Positions 1 to 11,540 of a DNA stretch of 64,000 bases are shown piece after piece. Origin of the DNA: Megascapheus bottae (Eukaryota; Chordata; Mammalia; Rodentia; Geomyidae); contig JANJXV010000016.1 in assembly GCA_024803745.1 (NCBI GenBank), forward strand, positions 42,135,001 to 42,199,000, given 5' to 3'. The stretch's first letter is position 1, and every line of letters begins with the position of its first letter. Under the pieces are notes generated by a model. The model saw only the letters and a program-made list of their open reading frames with translations, had not been told where the DNA came from and made no database searches. The position numbers were made by a program, and so were the translations under genes.

Positions 1-22
1 TGTGTGTGTGTGTGTGTGTGTG
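1..22. repeat. (TG)n microsatellite, cut by window edge
   Basis: Uninterrupted TG dinucleotides run from the first base to position 22, directly before a SINE. The full length is unknown because the window starts inside it. Confidence 0.9.
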
Positions 23-235
23 ACCAGTCCTAGGACTTGAACTCAGCACCCAAGCATGGACCTCTGAATGTTTTTGCTCAAAGTTACTCCTCAACCATAC
101 TAAATTTTTTTGTGTGTGGTTAATTGAAAATAAGAGTCTTATGGACTTATCCAGGATGACTCTGAGCCATGATCCGCAGATCTCAGCCTCCTGGGTAACC
201 AGGATTACAAATATGAGCCTCCAGAGACCCGCAGA
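23..235 (-). mobile_element. Composite SINE (B1-like arm plus Geo-like arm), reverse orientation
   Basis: Read on the minus strand this starts with a diverged B1-like arm (the plus strand shows ctcagcctcctgggtaacc and aggattacaaatatgagcc) and ends with a right arm whose plus-strand start is accagtcctaggacttgaac. The same two-arm design recurs near 15.1, 26.0, 32.6, 46.5, 48.8 and 54.1 kb. The copy is diverged and no flanking duplication is clear. Confidence 0.6.
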
Positions 236-2213
236 GTGTGAGTATTTCAGTAAAAGGTGACAGAAATAATAAGATGTGCAATTTATAGGGTACTTTGAAG
301 AAATAAGAGGTTGGTTTAAGTTTTTTAGGTAAATAAAATTAGACAAACTAGGCAAAGTAGTCAGTATAGCTCAACACCTCAAAATAATTCCAACATTCTC
401 CACCTCAGGGTCTTTTACAATTCAATACAAAACCAAGAAGAGAGACACGCATTCACTGAAGAATCAGAGGGAACTCTGAGAATCCTTAAGGCAGGGCAAG
501 TCAGCTGACAGGTCTGGTAGAGGCTCCTTCATGAGGATTCTCCATTCATTTGCAGACTTCTAACTCAGGGGAGTCCTGCTGCAGGCAGGAGGAGGTGGGC
601 ATGAAGGCTCCTTTTGCAAATGACGTCCAGCTCACTGACACCACACAGGGAATACATACAGGCGAGCTGATGGAGATGATTCATGATGCTTTAGATACAG
701 AAACCGTTCTCGAGATGGACGTCCACAGCAAAACCCACTCAGGAAGACAGAAACAGGGCCCCCTGGTCTCTGTAGGACATTTGCCCTCACCAGGTTCAAC
801 TTTCCTCACGGGGTTTGAGAAAATGAGGAAAGATCATTTACTGAAGATTCACAGTTTACTACAATGGGATCAGACTGGCTCTGATGGGTGGGCTTTTATG
901 AAGTTTGCATTCAAGGGATATTTTAAAGCGCGTTTACAATGCCTTTTAACCTTTGGGAGGAAGGAACAAATTCTGTCCAATTACTTCCTAGAGAGCTATG
1001 CAAGGTAACACACGAGCTACCTTTGAAAATGAATTGTAATCCTCCATTTGCAAAAAAGCAGTAACTATACTTTCAGGTGAATACATATAAATGTGAATAT
1101 ATGTATTTATTTTAAAACATATAGTATATGCTTTAAAATTCTAGGCAGAAATACAAACTTTGCTAAGAACTTTAGCCCTCATCAACTGATTTCTTTGTGG
1201 TATATCAGAGAAAAGAGCTGCAAAGCACAGAACGAGTAAATGGATAAAACCAAAAGGAAGTTGACTGTTACCTTACTTTAGCATTCTCTCTGAGAGGACA
1301 ATTTTGAAAATCACATGAGAATTGGTAGGCTTGGTTCTTAAAGCCTTTATAATACCCCCATTTTAGTGGGAAAGTGCCAGCTTTGAACTTAGCATCTTAT
1401 TGACAAATAAATTTCCATGTAAGGCAAAAGGGCAAAGCTTATGGTAATTCTACAGTTAATTTACTGGCTTTGCCTTTCATACAAGTATTTTTTAAGAGAG
1501 TAGACAAATCTTTACGGTAATTCGGTGCACCCTGCAGATTCTACGATTTCCCCAAAATTTTCATCATCTTGAATACAATGTAAAAGAAGTTTCCTTCATT
1601 TGTATGTTTGCATCATGAGATTATGATATTCTTCCTATCTTATAGAAATATTAACATCATCACTGTTTTGTTCATAGCAAAATTATCCCGGTAATATCTA
1701 TTTTCTTAGAAAATGTTACAAAATATTGTCACATGAATTTTCCTCCCATATTCCAGGAGAATATATCCAATCTGTAGTTTAAAAAATAACATAATTATGT
1801 TAAAAGTTCAGCTATGTATGTTCACATGCTCCAAGATAGATAGTACATAGGTAGTATTTACTAAGTATATAAATACTATAATTCCCTTGAGGTTGAGACG
1901 ATATTGTAAGCAAAATTAAATATTCAACAGAAGTGTGGGTTTTATATATCATATATATATATATAACTTCTAATGTTCAGTATAACTAGATTTAGCTATT
2001 TTTTTCAGACAAGCTAATCTAAGCAACCCCTTTCACGTTTCATGAGTTTCCATTCTAATATCGAAGAGGTTATTTTTATCATCTTTATAATAAGAAAAGG
2101 AATGAATAATGAAGCCTATCCTGTAGAAATACAGGTAATTTCACTTATACATGAAGATATGTATCAAAGATATTAGGATACAATAATGCATCTGGAATCT
2201 AAAAGTGAGTCAT
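236..2213. other. No gene recognised; AT-rich 3' flank of CBLN2
   Basis: Mostly AT-rich unique-looking sequence with an (AT)n run near 1944-1965. A 152-codon open frame on the plus strand (550-1008) has no recognised domain, signal peptide or splice context and is treated as chance or unexplained. Confidence 0.5.
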
Positions 2214-2228
2214 CATGGTTGTATTTGT
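2214..2228. repeat. Target-site duplication, left copy
   Basis: CATGGTTGTATTTGT occurs here and again at 2451-2465, on either side of the SINE. It is a perfect 15-bp direct repeat of the kind made by L1-driven insertion. Confidence 0.85.
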
Positions 2229-2450
2229 TTTTGTTTGGGGTTTTTTTTGTTGTTTTTTTTGTCAGTCCTGGCTTGAGCTCAGGGCCTGAGCACTGTTCTT
2301 GGACTTTCTCAAAGCTAGAGCTCTACCACTTGAGCTTCAGCACCACTTCTGGCTTTTTTTTTTTCTATGTATGTGGTGATTAGGAATCGAACCTGGGTCT
2401 TTGTGCATGCTAGGCAAGCACCCTACCACAAGGCCAAACTCCGGGCCCCC
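2229..2450 (-). mobile_element. IDL-Geo-type dimeric SINE
   Basis: The plus strand shows the T-rich tail, then the right arm (cagtcctggcttgagctcag), then the reversed ID-like left arm with its B box (gaatcgaacctgggtct) and A-box side (aggccaaactccgggcc). A perfect 15-bp duplication flanks it. The family matches IDL-Geo as I know it from geomyoid rodents. The element is non-autonomous and has no coding capacity. Confidence 0.87.
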
Positions 2451-2465
2451 CATGGTTGTATTTGT

Positions 2466-4183
2466 AAATTACAATATATTTTCATTGTTATGGCATTGAA
2501 AGCATTTCTAATTTAGTAAAACTAACATTTATCAACCAAAGCAGCTTACTACTACTGAAATGCCATACCATTAATTATATGCATAGTATTGTCATTTTTG
2601 CTTGCTTCAGAAAATCTGATAAATGCTAGCAGTCCACACTGGAAGAGCAAAGTGAACATGAAGCCCACAGAGAGCCAAACAGCAGAGCTGAGGAAGGAAT
2701 TAAATTAAAAGGTGTGGATTGTGACCCTGGGGTCACCCTTAAAAATCAAATTAAAGGCAACTTCAATATCATGTCGCAGCTTTAAGTGTCTTTTGACAAA
2801 TATGGAAATGTTCTTTCATGCACAATTGCCCCTCTGTCAGAGGATCACTTAAAACTATCTTCAGAAATCACACAGCATGCTTCTTCCAGGACGCCTCCCC
2901 ACTGTGGTAACACAGTTCTCAGAGCACTTCTGAGAAAGCTCACTGCTTCCCCTGAGGTAGGCCGTACACTTCTCCAACAAGGAGACCAGAGCTCAGAGAC
3001 AGGAGGCTGAAGCCAAGCTTGGTGTGTTACACCTGTCTCTCGTTCAAAGGTCATAGTACTCAACTTCTCATCTGGATGACAGACCACAGCCCGGAGCTTC
3101 TCAGGGGTCGAAGATGCTTAGCCAAATACAGCCCAGGCTGCTGCACGAAATCAGTTTCAGACACAGTTTCTGAAGGCCTGAGTCGAAAGCAGCTTTGAGC
3201 ATTCATACCACAAAAGAAAGAGAAAGAAGTAACAGAAACCTCTCAAGCTTTATCCCTGACATAAAATAAACTCCACTTATTTTTCAGTTGGTCAGATTAG
3301 TAACTTATTATACAATATAAACTGATAATAATCTAGATGGAAGGAAAGAGCGAATACCAAGGACTGCTTCTATAAGTGACAAAAGTAGATACTTAGGAAG
3401 GGCATAAGTGCACAGAAATCCTTCTGAAGTACAATGCTTCCCTTTCGTGAGGTTTCCTGTTTGAGTTAAATTGGGCGTAAAGTATGTGAGGAAAAGAAGA
3501 TTCATATAAACAGGAGAAACACTTCGGCTCCTTGCTGCTTATGTTGCCAGCATTCATAAATGATGTTCAGGTTTAAAAGTCTCTTGCAATCACAGACACA
3601 GACTTCCTAGAAGCCTTTCTGGTTGACATTATTTTCACCCTCACCAAACAATAGTATTTGAATTTCAATTAAATTTTTCACCCTACTCTGGTGTTCACTG
3701 GAGGACAGAGGAATTTAATCAAACGATAGATTTTTCTTATTTATAGCCACTCCCCACCACATTTGCTAATTGAAAACGAAATCCAGGACTTCTCCATCTT
3801 CACACAGAGGTCGAGTGCCCTCAAATGCTGGTGGCTTTTTCTTTTCTTTTTACATCACTCATCACTGATTGCAATGTTAGGTCATGTTTATATCACACCA
3901 AATACAATACATGATAAAAGTGAACTACCTACCCATAAAACCCGAAGGCTGTTTTAGGCATGCCCTCCAGAAAATACTGAAGTATCAACCGGTGACTTCT
4001 ACTTGGGTCAACTCCATCCAGACTTACAGCTGCCTCTGCACACATAGTGTCTGTCTGTCTGTCTGCCTGTCTGTGTCCTTTGTAAGGCAACACAGTATCC
4101 TCATGCCTTTGCTATTTGGATTTTACTTCCTCATGTTCGGGAGACAGTGTAGAGAGACCAAAGCAAGCCAGACATCAAACCCA
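2466..4183. other. No gene recognised; CBLN2 downstream flank
   Basis: Unique-looking sequence. It holds a 7-bp inverted repeat GTGACCC/GGGTCAC at 2721-2736 (see findings) and a short degenerate (TCTG)n run near 4049-4072. No exon, RNA gene or clear repeat was recognised. Confidence 0.5.
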
Positions 4184-4189
4184 TTTATT
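4184..4189 (-). terminator. Candidate CBLN2 poly(A) signal
   Basis: TTTATT on the plus strand reads AATAAA on the minus strand. It is the first canonical signal, with no AATAAA or ATTAAA before it, after the CBLN2 stop codon. Its use would give a 3' UTR of about 1.5 kb. T/G-rich sequence follows on the minus strand. Transcript ends cannot be proven from sequence alone. Confidence 0.4.
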
Positions 4190-4784
4190 CGGAATCTTAA
4201 ATTAGGAGTTTTATCATCAATATTTTGGTTACACTGTTACACAAAGGACAAATTAACAGCCGGTTTGAGGTCTCTTTGATTGCTTTGGGATTAGTGACAT
4301 TTCCTTGGCACACAAATCCTGCACCCAACAACCCTCAGCTGCCTCCTGAAACACTGCTGTGCCAGGTGCCAATCAGGCAAGATTTGTAAAACCACTCCTG
4401 GGTTGGCGGCAGCAGCCAGTACCTTTGGTGCTGGTGACTTCCGGGTGGCTTCCAGCCAGGTGCATTTGAGAGAGTGTCAACACATCCCTGTCCTTGGCAG
4501 GCAGAAAGAAGATCTGAGGAAGAGGGGCGGATGCTCTCTCTCTCCACAGCACCTGACCACTGGGCAGGTTTCCAGAGCTGGATCCAGGAAAAATGAAACA
4601 CACGGGAGACTCTCTCGGTGGACAGGTGTTAACAGGATTTGGTTATTACAGCTCCACACAACTTATCGGGTTCAGGCCCTCCCAGAAATGCCAGGTTCTT
4701 AAAGGATCCCAGAGTATAAATTACAAAAATAAAGCAAAATCCAGGTTGCAAATTCTAAAGGTGCGCCTCAGAGAACTTCAGGAA

Positions 4785-4821
4785 GCAGCAGCAGCAGCAC
4801 AGCAGCAGCGGCAACAGCAAA
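4785..4821. repeat. Short interrupted CAG/GCA repeat
   Basis: Interrupted (GCA)n tract with CAC and GGC interruptions, inside the probable CBLN2 3' UTR. On the transcribed minus strand it reads as CTG-type repeats. Confidence 0.75.
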
Positions 4822-5209
4822 CATGGTCCCTTGGCTGTTGGTAACTGGAAGAGACAGGTCGTTGCTCTGTGTGGTGTGTTCCCACCAGGAACCAAGTGTG
4901 CAGGTTTGTGTTCTATTTCCTTTGATCTCATCCGTGAACTCCACAGACATTTTTCACTTTCCCCTCCCAGCATGAAAACTCAAAGTGGGAGAGAGCAAGG
5001 AGAGCCAAGCCTGGTAAGAAAAGTGAAGCTTCTGGAGAAAAGAAAACCACAAACAATACAAAAACAAAAAGTCGCAGTCCAATCGTGCAAACTTTGCTTC
5101 TGTGGATAAAGCACTTGTTGACAGGTTCACAAAGCCCCGCCCCCGCCCCTCCTCCCTGTCCACCCAGGGGACAACACAGATGGACGTGAAGCCGCTCTTG
5201 GTTCTTAAG

Positions 5210-5211
<2 letters not shown>

Positions 5212-5279
<68 letters not shown>
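5212..5279. repeat. (GC)n-(AC)n alternating microsatellite
   Basis: A short GCGCGCGC start leads into about 31 uninterrupted AC units. It is purely alternating purine-pyrimidine, lies within the probable CBLN2 3' UTR and reads (GU)n in the mRNA. Confidence 0.95.
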
Positions 5280-5282
<3 letters not shown>

Positions 5283-5695
5283 TACACGGCCAGGGCTGTC
5301 TTGCTCTGAGCCCTGACCAGAAGAACCTGCTTCCTATCCTGGGGGTGGGGTGGACAGCACTCTGCCCTCAGGACAGAGAAACAACAACGTACAGACAAGA
5401 GAAGGGATAAGAAGAATCCCATATTGACTTTACAATCACAGGTACAAATTGCTCAGATGGGTCATCCCATTTATCCTTTAAGACCTTGTCGTCTAGAACA
5501 AATCAGAGGCCAGGTTCCCAAGGAAGTGTCCATATTCAAAAAGAAGATTCAAAGCTCGGAAGGATTTCCTTCTACTGCCACCGTCTGACTGGAGGCGACC
5601 AAGGAGGTGTCCTTTGCGTCAAGTTCGGGGAGCCACGGAGGAAATGCCACTTCCTGGGTGGGGACTGCAGCACTCCCGGTTGGGGGGAGCCGTGT

Positions 5696-6305
<610 letters not shown>

Positions 6306-8507
6306 TTAACACCAGACCCTTTATGAGAGCCCAGAGCCTCACACCAGCTCTGCCATGACCCGGGTTAAACCACAAGCTCCGACACACCCCACAGGGATCG
6401 TAAGGGATTCTAATGAGTAAAGATCTCAGCGAATATTTTATTTATGCACTCACAAAGTGGATGGGAATGTTCTGTATTGAGGAGCAAAGCTGGTGAGGGA
6501 GGGGGCCTGACAGTAAAGTCAGAAGATGAACTGTAAATCCAGCCTGTTTCTGGGGACTGTGGTCCCAGGGCTGGCAACAGAATGCACTGTTTAACGAACA
6601 AGGTCCTTGCCAAACGGAGACAGAAAAGCCAAGGGAGCAGAAGGCCAAGGCGACAAGGTCACGTCTGTGAGACCCGCCCAGGAGAGCACTCTGTGAGCTC
6701 TTCTGCTCTGTCCCATGCCCTCAGAGCCCAAGTAGGAGCTCTGTGACGGATGTGGAGAGGAAGGACTTTGTAAATTAGTGTGGCTGCTTCTGCTTCTGCT
6801 TCTGCTCAGGCTCCTCAGAGAATGTGTTTCCTCCCTTGGCTAAGCAAGGGTGTCCTGCAACTCCTCCTGAGTAAATAGGACTGAAATGCTGGCCTGGACA
6901 CCCTGAGCTCAAAGGAAGGGAGTTCCGAGTCTGTGAGATTAATGACAGAATTACCCACCTGACAGACCACATGACCTGGGTAATTACAAACGTAAGGGGG
7001 ATAAGAACTCCAGTGTTAGGAGCAGAGCTGGCAGAGCAGCCAGGCCCCCAGAGGTCCTGCTTTCCTTCGGGTTCTTGTTGACAACAGAACCTGGCTATCT
7101 TGTGGGGTTTTGCTTCCTGTTCTTCACACACACACATCACCCCACAATTAACATTTAAAAACGGCCTGCTTGGGTTCTTGGAAAGAAAGAGTCAACACCA
7201 ACATCAATTTCTTGCCTTCCAGATCTTGTCATGTGATCAGGAAATAATGCCTTCTGGTGTGGCCTCTTCCACTCGTGATAGATGGATGCCGTGCAGCTCC
7301 CGGAAGCAGTGGGGGTGTGCTGTCAGTACACACAGTTGGCCCAGGTGTTTGTGTGTGTGTGTGATGTGTCTGCATGTATGGGGCAGGGTGTGCAGACAGT
7401 GTCTGCCAGCACCACCACTGTGAAGGGAGCAAGGCAGCAGCCCGATGCCAGGCAGTGTCTCTCACACACACTGCTCCATTGCTAACGACAGAGCACCTCC
7501 TCTGCAGGTTCTCAGTCTCCCAAAGGCCCCACTCAATGTGCTCCAAACAAGCATAAAGCCTCCTCCCCGCCTCCCAATTCAGGTCAGTGTCCTCGCCTCC
7601 CCTTAGCTAAGGATGCTCCATGTTCCATTCTGGAGATGGCTAAGTCCAGAGCTGGCTACAGAGGAAGGGCCTGGAAAACAGCCCGAGTGACTCCCTCAGG
7701 GGACCAGGCACTGCCCAGCTCCTCCTCCCCAGCTCAACCTTCACGTCAGAATCCACCACCACCAGCAGTGCCCTGAGCCAGGGTTTGCTGGGTACCCACC
7801 CAAACGGTGCCTGTGAAGAAGGGAGGAACTGATAAGACTGCTGAATGATGTAACTGTATCATCTCAAAATGAATTTATTAATAGGCTCAATTTCCTAGAT
7901 GCCCATTTCACCAGTATCCCATTATCTGGAAGTGAATGGATTGCTTTCTGTCTTGTAAATAAAAACATATGGCAGGAACCCCCCCCCCAACAAAAAGCCC
8001 ATAGATGGGTGATCATTAACACTGATAAAAACTGAGCCTGCCTAGGGCCAGGCATTGCTGAATGTCAGTCTGTCTTATGTCGGTCTGTACCTGGTGAAGA
8101 GACAGACAGTGACCACCCAGAATGCTATTAAATAATTTTTTTTAAAGCAAGTGTACTGCCAAAAAGATCTGTTGGTTGACTGTCTGAAGTCTAAAAGCCA
8201 CTACAACATTTTCAGTTTGTTTTAGGGAGAAGGTGGAAAGGAAACTTTAAAAAAAAAAATAAAGGTCATGCACAAACAAGATCGTGGCCTTTAACTCTGA
8301 GCATCCATCATCCAGAAAAAGCGTGGGGAAGACCTAAACACGCTGCCACTGGTGCAGAAGTGAAGTGGTTTGGAACACTGAAGTAATCGCTGCTTATTTT
8401 CTTACCTATGCAGCCGGATTCCTTATTGATACTCTCTAAGTAATGGGTTGTGTGCATTGCACGCCTTTCATTTGCTTTGCCAACTGTGCACTTGCACATC
8501 ATTTTTT

Positions 8508-8508
8508 G

Positions 8509-8545
<37 letters not shown>

Positions 8546-8575
8546 CCCGCTCACGCGCATGTGTGAGTGTGTAAC
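8508..8575. repeat. (TG)n-(CG)n alternating tract in intron
   Basis: About 14 TG units run into GCGCGCGC and then an imperfect CG/TG stretch. It sits at the left shoulder of the CpG island. The alternating purine-pyrimidine pattern is of the type that can adopt Z-DNA. Confidence 0.9.
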
Positions 8576-8921
8576 CATCCCCACTCACTTTTCTTGAAAA
8601 TAAACCTCCTCTTCCCAGCCCAGCGGGGAAGCCGAGCACTAGACACCTCTTTCCAGAGCACTGGTGGAGGAGGGCTGCGGTGGGCTCCCCTGGTGAACTC
8701 GAGGGGCCTTGATCTGGTCACAACCGCCCAGCAGGGCCCCAGGGGTCACGACCCGTGCCATGGTGCCTCTGGAGGGCTTGGCCCCGGGATTCTAAGAGGT
8801 CTTAGGAAGCTGGGAGAGCTTGGGGGGCCCTGGGTGACATGAGGGTTGACACAGGCTACTGTGCCTGGGGAGGAAGGGCGGACGCCCGCCCGGGTGCACT
8901 GTGTCCGGAGACCCCAGAGGC

Positions 8922-8954
8922 CCCCGCGCGCCCCCCGCGCGCCCCCCGCGCGTC
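8922..8954. repeat. Short GC-rich tandem repeat
   Basis: Three near-identical copies of a roughly 11-bp unit (ccccccgcgcg-type) lie just inside the intron, downstream of coding exon 1 on the minus strand. Confidence 0.7.
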
Positions 8955-8968
8955 CCAGTGCCCCGTCA

Positions 8969-10033
<1,065 letters not shown>

Positions 10034-10180
10034 TCACCCAACACCCCGGCCTTCCCGAGATCTGCGAACCCCTCTCACCCCACCTCGCCCCGACTCCGGC
10101 CCCTCCGCTCCCGCCGGTCCCCCCTGCAGTCTAGCCATGAACCACGGACCGAGCCTGAGCGCGGGGTCGGGCTTGCTTAC

Positions 10181-10500
10181 CCAGAACCTCCATGGCGAGC
10201 GAGCACGGCCGTCCACCAAGTTGTTCTGCTCAGAGAGAAAGGCGGCGGCGTGCGGGAGCCGGCGGGGGACGGAGCGCGGCCCTCTCCCCGCCCGCGCGCC
10301 CGGAGCCGCGCCGCCCCGCCCCGCCCCGCCGATCCCCGCGCCCGGCCCCGCGCCCCGCGCCCAGCCGCTCCCTCGGGGTCCCCCCGGGCTCCCGCACCCC
10401 GCGCGCCCGCGGCGCAGCCGACCTCCACGGGCACCGCGCGCGCCCCGGGGCCCCGCCGCCCGCCCCGCGCCGGCCCCGCGCTCACCCAACGCCCCGCGGG
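10181..10500 (-). other. CBLN2: Candidate CBLN2 5' UTR exon
   Basis: The minus strand has a good donor, TCTGG|GTAAGC, with the last exonic base at 10181. The first coding exon is preceded by an acceptor-like CCACCGCGCAG five bases before the ATG at 9340. Together they suggest a spliced non-coding first exon. The upstream boundary is not visible and is set arbitrarily. This is inference from splice motifs only. Confidence 0.3.
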
Positions 10501-11540
10501 CGGCCCCGGGGGATCCGCCTAGATGCCGCTCCAAACCCGCGCACCCTCGGAAGCGCCGGCCGCGTCTTCTTTTCCAAATCCCCTCCGCGTCTCCTCGGGG
10601 AAGCGAGCGGCGCTCATCGTGCGGGGAGGACGCGGAGGGGAAAATGGACGGAGCGAGAGCGCGATCCCACCCAAGAGACCACGCTGGGCGGAGCGCCCGG
10701 AGCCTCGGGCTCTCCCGTTCCGCGGACGCCGGGCTCGGGCAGGGCTGGGGGAGCCGCCTCCACGCCCGCGCTTCCGCGTCGGCGCCCGGGCAGCGGCGGC
10801 TGGCGGAGCGCGCGGCGCCGCTCGGTGGCTCCGGGGCCGGCTCCGGGCTGCGGCTGTGAGCGGCGCCCGGCGCGCGGGCAGGCGGGCAGGCACGGGCGCG
10901 CGGCGCCACCTAGGGGCCGGGGCGCGCCCTGCGCCGTCTGCGGGCGGAGCGGCGGGCGGGGACGTCCCCGGGCGGGCTGGGCGGGCCGCGCTCCCGGCCT
11001 CCGCTCCCCGCCTCCCCGGACCCCGGCTCCCTGCAGCGCCGTGCGGCGGCCGGAGCCCGGCGCGCTCCCCTCGGGCGGGCACCCTGGGCACCCCGCGGGC
11101 GGCGCTGGGCGTGGCAGCCCGGGTCCCCGCCCGAAGCGCGGGTCAAGCGCGCGTTCTGTCTCCGGAGCCTTCACGGCTCAGCACGCGCAGCCATGTTCGG
11201 CTAGGCGGATCCGAGGGGAACCTCCCGCGGCCCGCGGAGGCTCCTGCGAGCAGCCGCTGGGAGTTTCGGGCTCCTCCGTGCACCCCGCCCCCCACCCTCC
11301 TCCTCCGGGGCCTCGGAGCCCGCGCAGGGGTGCGGACAGTTGGGCTCCCCGCGTACCCAGAGCTGGAGGCCGCTGGCCCGGCGCTGCCCTGCGCCTCCCC
11401 GGCGGTGCCCGCGGCCTGGCGCGCGTCGGGAGGGACGCGGAGTCTCCCGCGGAGAGAACTCCAGAGCCCTCACCCTGCCCGCGTCCACCGAGCCTGCACC
11501 CGCACCTGTCTGCTCCCCAGAAGTCACCTTTATTCCATGA

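Larger units (their letters stand above)
4184..5695 (-). other. CBLN2: Probable CBLN2 3' UTR
   Basis: This runs from just after the TAG stop at 5698-5696 to the first canonical poly(A) signal. It contains a GCA/CAG-rich tract (about 4785-4821) and a long AC repeat (5212-5279). Open frames here are low complexity or unrelated to the gene. The extent is inferred from the signal alone. Confidence 0.4.

Noticed and set aside
4928..5422. 164-codon minus-strand frame with a Cys-Val repeat
   Set aside because: It is a translation across the AC microsatellite, inside the probable CBLN2 3' UTR.
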